A DNA stretch of 64,000 bases from Leifsonia sp. TF02-11 (lineage in GTDB: Bacteria > Actinomycetota > Actinomycetes > Actinomycetales > Microbacteriaceae): positions 372,001 to 436,000 of the forward strand of contig NZ_JAGEKP010000004.1 in assembly GCF_017565305.1 (NCBI RefSeq), read 5' to 3'. Position numbers and translations under genes: made by a program. Shown here piece after piece: positions 57,916 through 64,000 of this stretch (position 1 is its first letter; each line of letters starts with the position of its first letter). The notes below the pieces were generated by a model. The model did no database searches. It was given only the letters and a program-made list of their open reading frames with translations, and was not told the origin of the DNA.

Positions 57916-58731
57916 TCACTGCAGGATGGCGAAATCCCACGGGTCGGTGCGCAGCTCGCTGACGGTGACCTCCACGCCGGGCAGCGCCGCCCGCAGGGAC
58001 TGCGCCGCCGTGTCGAGCCACAGCCACTCGCTCGCCCAGTGCGAGACGTCGAGAAGCGCAGGGCCGCCGCCGAGCGCGGCCTGCTCGCGCGCCTCCGAGG
58101 CGGGATGGTGCCGCAGGTCGGCGGTGATGTAGACGTCGGCGCCGCGGACCGCCTCCGTCGCGAGCAGCGAGTCGCCCGCGCCGCCGCACACGGCGACGCG
58201 CGAGACCGGCTGATGGTAGTCGCCCGCCGCACGGACGCCGCCCGCGGTGGGCGGAAGCAGGTCGGCGACGACGCGCGCGAGGGCGCCGAGCGTCAGGGGC
58301 TCGGCGAGAGTGCCCACCCTCCCGATCCCGGTGACACCGTCTGGCGCCGGCGCGATCGGCGCGGTGTCCGTGAGGCCGAGGGCCGAGGCCAGCACCGCGC
58401 TCGTCCCGTCGGCGACGACGTCGGCGTTCGTGTGCGCGGCGATGAGTGCGCAATCGGCGCGGATCAGCGTCGCCAGGAGCGCGCCCTTGTACCGGTCTTC
58501 TGCGATCGAGGTCACGCCGCGCAGCAGCAGCGGGTGGTGCGCGATGAGGAGGTCGGCGTCGAGGCCGACGGCTTCGTCGACGGTCGCGGCGACGGCGTCC
58601 ACGCTGAGGAGGATGCGGTCGATCGGAGCGTCGGGGTCGCCCGAGATCAGGCCGGGCGCATCCCACGCCTCCGCGCCGGCGATCGGCCAGAGCGATTCGA
58701 CGACGTCGCAGACGGAACGGAGAGTTGGCAC
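57916..58731 (-). CDS. Nif3-like dinuclear metal centre protein
   Basis: A 271-aa protein of the Nif3/YbgI family, known as a ring-shaped hexamer with two metals per site; also called GTP cyclohydrolase I type 2 by homology, which is not proven. Metal ligands are seen in LIAHHPLLLRG, ALIAAHTNAD, GAGDSLLA and DVSHWASE. Its start is next to the GGAGGAGA repeats at 58771-58856. Likely co-transcribed with the coiled-coil gene below it. Confidence 0.9.
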   Translation of the reverse strand: MPTLRSVCDVVESLWPIAGAEAWDAPGLISGDPDAPIDRILLSVDAVAATVDEAVGLDADLLIAHHPLLLRGVTSIAEDRYKGALLATLIRADCALIAAHTNADVVADGTSAVLASALGLTDTAPIAPAPDGVTGIGRVGTLAEPLTLGALARVVADLLPPTAGGVRAAGDYHQPVSRVAVCGGAGDSLLATEAVRGADVYITADLRHHPASEAREQAALGGGPALLDVSHWASEWLWLDTAAQSLRAALPGVEVTVSELRTDPWDFAILQ

Positions 58732-58770
58732 GGTCTAGAGCCTACGTGATCGGTGCCGGGCGGCGACGGC

Positions 58771-58856
58771 AACGGAGGAGATCCGGCTCGACACGCCGCC
58801 GTGCCGCAGGCGACGGAGGAGATCGGAGGCCGCGGCGCTCCTGTCTCCTCCGTTAC
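58771..58856. repeat. second cluster of AACGGAGGAGAT repeats
   Basis: Two forward units (AACGGAGGAGAT at 58771 and CGACGGAGGAGAT at 58811) and one reverse unit (TCTCCTCCGTTACC at 58843) in the gap between the permease stop and the Nif3 start. The 58811/58843 pair can form a stem of about 11 bases. Same unit as between parC and parE. Confidence 0.78.
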
Positions 58857-58890
58857 CGACACCCGCCGGTGGGCGGCGGCCATGCGGCCG

Positions 58891-61245
58891 CTACGCCTGC
58901 GCGCGCTCCTGGCGGCGCACCGCCGGGATGCCCGACACCATCGGCGTGAGCAGTCCAACGGCGAGCGCGATCACGACGCCGATGTTGCTCGCGCCGATCC
59001 CCGCGTGCGGGTCGACCCCCAGCGCTCGGAAGAGGTAGCCCTCCCACGCCAACCACGGCAGCGACGAGCTCACGAAGCCGAGTCCCACCGCGCTGGCGAC
59101 GAGGAGCATCGCCAGGTTGGGCCAGCGCCAGTCCGGATAGACACCGCCGCGGGTCAGCAGCGACGGCTGGTGGAACCTGCGCGTGCGCAGCATCATCTCC
59201 CCGGTGAACAACCCCGCCCAGGCGGCCACCGGCACGGCGAGCGTGGTGGGCACGCCGCGCACGACGTCGTCGAGGTCGCGCACCGTGAGCGCCAGAGCGA
59301 CCCCCGCCACGGCGATGGCGCCCGCCACGATCACGGTGCTCCACCGTCTGCCGAGCCGGACGCCCAGAGCATCGAGGGTGAAGCCTCCCGAGTACATGGT
59401 CAGCACCAGCGCCGAGATCAGGCTGAGGCCGACCGCGAGCAGCAGCGGCACCGGATACCAGGCCGGAAGGCCGAGCCGGGTGAGCCCGGCGACCGGGTCG
59501 CGCGCGATGTCGTCGGCCAGCGACGGATCGGAGGCGGCGAGCAGTCCGCCGTAGGAGACGAGCACGAACGGCGGAACCCCGGCCCCGAAGGTCGCCCACA
59601 GCATGCCGGTCGCGCCGGACGATTTCGGGCGCTGGTAGCGCGCGACCTCGGCGCTGCTCATCGCCCAGGCCAGGCCGACGTAGCTGAAGACCAGGACGGC
59701 GCCGGTGACGACGTGCGTCCAGACGGCGTCGGGCACGCCGAGCGCGCGCGTCAGGTCGACGTGCCGCCAGGTGGCGGCGATCATCACGACGATCAGCACG
59801 GCGGACGCGATCGTCAGCACCAGTTGCACGCGCGCGAGCAGCCCGTACCCGAAGTACGCGACGACACCGGCGACCGCCACAGTCACCAGCAGCGCGAACG
59901 TCGTCGGCCCCACGCCGAGCTGGGACCAGCCGCCGGCGATGGCGACGGAACCGGTCGCGGCCGCCGCCAGCCACAGCAGGACCGCTCCCCAGAACACCTT
60001 GGTCACGAGGGCCAGCGCGGTGGGCACGGCGTTGCCGAGCAGGCCGAAGGTGGCGCGCGAGACGACCATCGTCGGCTGCCCGCTCCACTTGCCCGCCAGG
60101 GTGCCCAACCCCAGCGGGAGGAACGACAGCGCGACGCCGACGAGCGTGGCGACGAGCAGCTGCCGCAGGCTCAGCCCGAGCAGGAACAGCGTCGCGCCGA
60201 CGCCGATGCTGATGAGCGAGGACGTGCCGGCGAACCACAGCCAGAACAGCCGGGACGCACGCCCGGCCCGCTGCTCCAGCGGGGTCGGCTCCAGGTCGGC
60301 GGTCTCCGGCACGAACGGCGGAGGCTGCGCCGGCGGCGCACCGAAGAGCACGGAGCCGTCGGGCAGCCGCGGCGTCGCGACGGGGGTGGGCGCGCCGGTG
60401 CTCACATCGTCGGCGTCGTCGGCGACATCCCCGTCGATGTGGTCCGGCGTGGCCGTCGTGGCACCGAGGTCGTGCGCGACCAGCGGCTCCTCCGCGGCGA
60501 GCGGCGCGACGAGCGGCGCGGACGGCAGGACGTCAGAGAGCAGCGGGACGGGCTGCGAGTCGCGCGGAGCGAACTCTTCCGGCACGAGCCCGAGCGGCTC
60601 GACGCGCGCGGGGGTCGACGTGTCGGCTCGCGGCTCGGGCTCGCGGCCTGCCGCCTGCGGCTCCATCGCGACCGTCGGGAACTTCGGGGGTGGGACCTCC
60701 GCAGCGGTGGCGGGAGGCGGCGTCGGCTGCGGGACCGCCGCGCCGACCCACGCGCTGTAGGTCGGCTGCGGTCCGGTGTCCCGCTTCCGCACCGGGAGGT
60801 CGTCGAAGCTGATCAGCTGGGTCGGCGGACCGACCCAGTCGTCGTCCGCGTCGGTGTCGGCGGTGTCGTCCTCGGCCCTCGAGTCCTCCTCGGCCGTCGA
60901 GTCCTCCTCGGCGCCGGACTCCGACGGGACGACGGGGATCGACGATGTGGCCGCCCGCGCGTCCAGCACCGACTGCAGGAGCGCGATCGCGGCTGTCGTG
61001 TCGTGGATCCTCAGGTCGGCGTCCACGATCGCCGTGACCTCGTCGTCACTGAGCGACGCTGCCTCGGGCGACGCCGCTTCGGGCGACGCCACCTCGGGAG
61101 GGACCGCAGACGGCCGCGCGACGATCGGGATCGCGGCGGTCGCCCGGTCGACCTCGGCCTGGAGGGCGTCGGCCAGTTCGTCGTCGCTGTGGCGGATCCT
61201 GCGGTCCGGCTCGGCGACGCCCTCCCCCTCCACGCCATCGGCCAT
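58891..61245 (-). CDS. NCS1-type (cytosine/purine) permease-like protein with long disordered N-terminus
   Basis: A 784-aa protein in two parts. Residues ~1-330 are disordered, rich in Ala, Pro, Asp and Glu, with a repeated motif ([10 protein letters not shown]... and [10 protein letters not shown]..., each leading to an AIP(I/V)V-like end) and [12 protein letters not shown]. Residues ~332-780 hold about 12 membrane helices of the nucleobase-cation-symport-1 kind, with [32 protein letters not shown] and AEVARYQRP. Normal NCS1 proteins have only a short N-terminus. Substrate unknown. Divergent from thyA, with 73 bases between. Confidence 0.85.
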   Translation of the reverse strand: MADGVEGEGVAEPDRRIRHSDDELADALQAEVDRATAAIPIVARPSAVPPEVASPEAASPEAASLSDDEVTAIVDADLRIHDTTAAIALLQSVLDARAATSSIPVVPSESGAEEDSTAEEDSRAEDDTADTDADDDWVGPPTQLISFDDLPVRKRDTGPQPTYSAWVGAAVPQPTPPPATAAEVPPPKFPTVAMEPQAAGREPEPRADTSTPARVEPLGLVPEEFAPRDSQPVPLLSDVLPSAPLVAPLAAEEPLVAHDLGATTATPDHIDGDVADDADDVSTGAPTPVATPRLPDGSVLFGAPPAQPPPFVPETADLEPTPLEQRAGRASRLFWLWFAGTSSLISIGVGATLFLLGLSLRQLLVATLVGVALSFLPLGLGTLAGKWSGQPTMVVSRATFGLLGNAVPTALALVTKVFWGAVLLWLAAAATGSVAIAGGWSQLGVGPTTFALLVTVAVAGVVAYFGYGLLARVQLVLTIASAVLIVVMIAATWRHVDLTRALGVPDAVWTHVVTGAVLVFSYVGLAWAMSSAEVARYQRPKSSGATGMLWATFGAGVPPFVLVSYGGLLAASDPSLADDIARDPVAGLTRLGLPAWYPVPLLLAVGLSLISALVLTMYSGGFTLDALGVRLGRRWSTVIVAGAIAVAGVALALTVRDLDDVVRGVPTTLAVPVAAWAGLFTGEMMLRTRRFHQPSLLTRGGVYPDWRWPNLAMLLVASAVGLGFVSSSLPWLAWEGYLFRALGVDPHAGIGASNIGVVIALAVGLLTPMVSGIPAVRRQERAQA

Positions 61246-61318
61246 GCTCGAAGCCTACGACGCCGACGCCGGGCGGGTCAGGGGTCATCCGTGCCCGAGG
61301 CGAAGTACCATCGTCTCG

Positions 61319-62128
61319 ATGAGCACGCCGATCCCGACTCCGTACGAAGACCTGCTGCGCGACGTCCTCGCGAACGGCAGCCACAAGTCCGACCGCACAG
61401 GGACGGGCACGCGCAGCGTGTTCGGCCGCCAACTGCGGTTCGACCTCGCAGAGGGCTTCCCCCTGATCACCACCAAGCGCGTCCACTTCAAGTCGATCGC
61501 CTACGAGCTGCTGTGGTTCCTGCGGGGCGAGAGCAACGTCGGCTGGTTGCGCGACAACGGCGTGACGATCTGGGACGAATGGGCAGACGAGCGCGGCGAA
61601 CTCGGCCCGGTGTACGGCGTGCAGTGGAGGTCGTGGCCCGCGCCCGACGGAACGCACATCGACCAGATCCAGCAGGTGATCGACACGCTGCGCAGCGATC
61701 CCGACTCCCGGCGGATCATCGTCTCCGCCTGGAACGTCGCCGACATCCCCGACATGGCGCTCGCCCCCTGCCACGCGTTCTTCCAGTTCTACGTCGCCGA
61801 CGGCAGACTGTCGTGCCAGCTCTACCAGCGCAGCGCCGATCTGTTCCTCGGCGTCCCCTTCAACATCGCCAGCTACGCCCTGCTCACCCTCATGGTCGCG
61901 CAGCAGGTGGGGCTGGAGCCCGGCGAGTTCGTCTGGACGGGCGGCGACTGCCACATCTACGACAATCACGTCGAGCAGGTGACCGAGCAGCTCACGCGCG
62001 ACCCGTTCCCGGCGCCGACGCTGCGATTCGCGCGCACCCCGGAGAGCATCTTCGACTACCGGTTCGAGGACTTCGTGGTCGAGGGCTACCAGCACCACCC
62101 GGCGATCCGCGCGGCCGTCGCCGTATGA
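61319..62128 (+). CDS. thyA: thymidylate synthase
   Basis: Makes dTMP from dUMP and methylene-THF. The 269-aa protein has [20 protein letters not shown], the [10 protein letters not shown] region, the catalytic Cys in [12 protein letters not shown], the dUMP-binding [20 protein letters not shown] and [10 protein letters not shown]. The stop overlaps the folA start, which couples dTMP synthesis to regeneration of the folate it oxidises. The ATG at 61319 is chosen because the conserved start follows; upstream in-frame residues are antisense to the permease gene. Confidence 0.97.
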   Translation: MSTPIPTPYEDLLRDVLANGSHKSDRTGTGTRSVFGRQLRFDLAEGFPLITTKRVHFKSIAYELLWFLRGESNVGWLRDNGVTIWDEWADERGELGPVYGVQWRSWPAPDGTHIDQIQQVIDTLRSDPDSRRIIVSAWNVADIPDMALAPCHAFFQFYVADGRLSCQLYQRSADLFLGVPFNIASYALLTLMVAQQVGLEPGEFVWTGGDCHIYDNHVEQVTEQLTRDPFPAPTLRFARTPESIFDYRFEDFVVEGYQHHPAIRAAVAV

Positions 62129-62604
62129 GCCTCGCGCTCATCTGGGCCGAGGCCCACGACCGGGTCATCGGCGCGGGCGGCGTGATGCCCTGGCACCTCC
62201 CAGAGGACCTGAAGCACTTCCGCGAGCTGACCGGAGCCGATCCGGTCGTGATGGGCCGCCGCACGTGGGAGTCCCTTCCCGAGCGCTTCCGGCCGCTGCC
62301 GGGCCGGTCCAACATCGTGGTGACGCGGCAGCACGACTTCGACGCGCCGGGCGCGACGGTCGTCCACTCTCTGCGGGACGCGCTGAGCGGGCACGAGGGA
62401 TCGACCGTCTGGGTGATCGGCGGTGCCGAGCTGTACGGGCAGGCGCTGCAGCTGGCCGACCGTGTGGAGGTCACCGAGATCGACCTCGAGGTGGCGGGAG
62501 ACACCGTCGCTCCCGCGCTCGGCCCCGAGTGGCACGGTGAGCACGGGCCATGGCGGGAGGCCGCGGGCGGACTGCGCTACCGGTTCGTCCGCTACCTCAG
62601 GTGA
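62125..62604 (+). CDS. folA: dihydrofolate reductase
   Basis: Reduces dihydrofolate made by ThyA. The 159-aa protein has [24 protein letters not shown], the NADPH motif [22 protein letters not shown] and [10 protein letters not shown]. It starts with ATG inside the thyA stop (ATGA). Its last 8 bases overlap the convergent DUF1345 gene. Confidence 0.97.
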   Translation: MSLALIWAEAHDRVIGAGGVMPWHLPEDLKHFRELTGADPVVMGRRTWESLPERFRPLPGRSNIVVTRQHDFDAPGATVVHSLRDALSGHEGSTVWVIGGAELYGQALQLADRVEVTEIDLEVAGDTVAPALGPEWHGEHGPWREAAGGLRYRFVRYLR

Positions 62605-63241
62605 GGCCGGCCACCAGGTTGACCGTCGCGGCGACGATCACCGTGCCGAACACGTACGACAGCAGCGTGTGGCCGAGGATCGTCCGGCGCACGTAGGTGC
62701 TCGAGATGTTCGTGTCCGACACTTGGAACGTCATCCCCAGGGTGAACGCGAGGTAGGCGAAGTCGCTGTACTGCGGCGGCTCCTTCTGGTTGAAGTCCAC
62801 GCCGCCATTCTTCCGGTAGTAGATGCGCGCGTACCGCAGCGTGTAGAGCGTGTGGACCAGCAGCCACGACAGTGCGACGCTCACGATCGCGAGCAGGGCG
62901 ACGCCGATCTGTGCGCCGCCCTTCAGGCTGCGCGCGTCGACCAGCACCCACACGACCGCGACCACGCTGGCCATCGCCGTGATGATCAGGACGAGGTCGA
63001 CCGTCCGGCGGCCGGGATCCTCCAGGGTCGCGTGGCTCTTGGTGTCGGCGGCATCCATCCGCCAGATCGTCGACCAGACCCAGACGACGTACACCAGGCA
63101 GGCCACCGCCCAGCCGGCGATGATCGCGTGGTGCACGACGTCGAAGAAGGAGGCCAGGACCGCTACGACGACGCCGACCAGCAGCGCGACATACAGCTTG
63201 ACGCGGGTGCGGCCTCGGCCGCGCTTCAGATCGTCCGTCAC
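62597..63241 (-). CDS. DUF1345 integral membrane protein
   Basis: A 214-aa protein with about five membrane helices and the DUF1345 marks HTLYTLRYARIYYRKNGGVDF and YLAFTLGMTFQVSDTNIS. Function unknown. The N-terminus is basic (KRGRGRTRVKLY). Divergent from the aminotransferase gene, with 61 bases between. Confidence 0.88.
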   Translation of the reverse strand: MTDDLKRGRGRTRVKLYVALLVGVVVAVLASFFDVVHHAIIAGWAVACLVYVVWVWSTIWRMDAADTKSHATLEDPGRRTVDLVLIITAMASVVAVVWVLVDARSLKGGAQIGVALLAIVSVALSWLLVHTLYTLRYARIYYRKNGGVDFNQKEPPQYSDFAYLAFTLGMTFQVSDTNISSTYVRRTILGHTLLSYVFGTVIVAATVNLVAGLT

Positions 63242-63302
63242 AGTCTGGATGTTCGCACGTCACGGCCGGGCAGACGCCCCAGCGCGCCGGTACGATCGGA
63301 AT

Positions 63303-64000
63303 GTGACCACCGCTCCCGCCCCCCTCGCCGACCTCGACACCGAAGCGCTGCGCGCCGCCCACGCGGAGTTCGCGCGCGCCTACGACGACCTCAAGGCCCG
63401 CGGCCTCGCGCTCGACATCACGCGCGGCAAGCCGTCCGCCGAGCAGCTCGACCTCTCGGACGACCTGCTGCACCTGCCCGACGGCGCGTTCCGCGACGCG
63501 GCCGGGACCGACCTGCGCAACTACGGGGGCCCGAACGGGCTCCCGGAGCTGCGGGCGATCTTCGCCGACGCTCTGCGCGTGCCGCCGGCGCAGCTCCTCG
63601 CGCTCGGCAACTCCAGCCTGACGATCATGCACGACACGGTGGCGCAGGCCCTGATCCACGGCGTTCCCGGGGGCGACCTCCCCTGGGGCCGCCAGCCCGT
63701 CTCGTTCCTGGCGCCCGTGCCGGGCTACGACCGTCACTTCACCATCCTCGAGCGCTTCGGCATCCGCATGATCGCGGTGCCGATGAACGACGACGGCCCC
63801 GACATCGCGACCATCGAGACCTTGCTCGCGACCGACGACAGCATCAAGGGCATGTGGTGCGTGCCGGTGTACTCCAACCCCACCGGCGCCGTGTACAGCG
63901 AGGACGTCGCACGCGCGCTCGTCTCGCTCCCGGCCGCACCCGACTTCCGGCTGTTCTGGGACAACGCGTACGTCGTGCACCACCTCTCCGACGAACGCCC
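63303..64000 (+). CDS. aspartate aminotransferase, subgroup Ic-like, partial (C-terminus outside window)
   Basis: PLP-dependent transaminase. The 232 codons seen include LDITRGKPSAEQLDLSDDL, LRNYGGPNGLPELRAIF, ALGNSSLTIMHDTVAQ, the PVPGYDRHFTILE segment, and VPVYSNPTGAVYSED with the conserved Asn, then LFWDNAYVVHHL (Asp and Tyr). These resemble the Corynebacterium AspT type. The PLP lysine lies beyond the window edge. The start is a GTG at 63303, as an overlapping ATG at 63301 meets a stop at once. Confidence 0.88.
   Translation, partial: MTTAPAPLADLDTEALRAAHAEFARAYDDLKARGLALDITRGKPSAEQLDLSDDLLHLPDGAFRDAAGTDLRNYGGPNGLPELRAIFADALRVPPAQLLALGNSSLTIMHDTVAQALIHGVPGGDLPWGRQPVSFLAPVPGYDRHFTILERFGIRMIAVPMNDDGPDIATIETLLATDDSIKGMWCVPVYSNPTGAVYSEDVARALVSLPAAPDFRLFWDNAYVVHHLSDER

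Noticed and set aside
58753-62604. A 1283-codon plus-strand frame over the permease, thyA and folA
   Set aside because: Low-complexity Arg/Gly/Asp text opposite the permease and out of frame with thyA and folA; no domain seen.

Overview
The window looks like chromosomal DNA of a high-GC actinobacterium, most likely of the family Microbacteriaceae (Leifsonia-like). This is inferred from the very high G+C, the many GTG/TTG starts, the actinobacterial families DUF3093, DUF3159, DUF3710, DUF4191, DUF4193 and SepH, a topoisomerase IV pair, and a pepA-lpd-sucB-lipB-lipA-DUF4191-RDD-glnA-glnE-glnA2-panB block whose order matches the corresponding Mycobacterium tuberculosis region. No phage, plasmid or CRISPR array is visible. 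The only clear mobile element is one IS5-type insertion sequence.

Layout. 1-6.3 kb: a partial aldo/keto reductase, a DHFR-like protein, dxs (isoprenoid precursors) and aconitase. 6.3-13 kb: a P-type ATPase, a DUF3159/DUF3710/dut run with overlapping starts, DUF3093, DUF4193, the cell-division gene sepH and a phosphatase-superfamily gene. 14-19.3 kb: convergent parC and parE with a cluster of short inverted repeats between them, then a small zinc-ribbon gene. 19.3-26 kb: two adjacent alanine-racemase-like genes, the insertion sequence with a passenger acetyltransferase, then gatD, murT and the primary sigma factor. 26-37 kb: an MFS protein, PAC2, pepA, lpd, sucB, a pseudokinase-like membrane protein, lipB and lipA. 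37-48 kb: LtrA, RDD, glnA with two GlnR boxes, small hypothetical genes, glnE, glnA2 and panB. 48-57 kb: a tandem-HTH MerR protein, map, an efflux pump with a TetR regulator, polyphosphate glucokinase, kdpDE and RNase P RNA. 57-64 kb: a degenerate zinc-ribbon coiled-coil protein, Nif3, an NCS1-type permease with a long disordered N-terminus, thyA-folA, DUF1345 and a partial aspartate aminotransferase.

The most interesting part is 19.3-24.7 kb. The two racemase-like genes have reciprocal losses of active-site parts. The short protein lacks the PLP lysine and most of the barrel but keeps the SYG tyrosine and the MDQ motif. The long protein keeps the lysine and barrel residues but has lost the SYG segment and the MDQ methionine. 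Because alanine racemase active sites are built across the dimer interface, the pair may form an obligate heterodimer. Facing them, GatD has alanine where the glutaminase cysteine should be, and its partner MurT has no cysteine at all and so no Cys4 zinc ribbon. MurT/GatD normally amidates the alpha-carboxyl of peptidoglycan D-Glu. Microbacteriaceae are known for B-type peptidoglycan, cross-linked through that same carboxyl, so this pair may have been turned into a ligase for the cross-bridge residue. Before the insertion sequence arrived, the racemase and gatD-murT units converged with only 13 bases between their stop codons.
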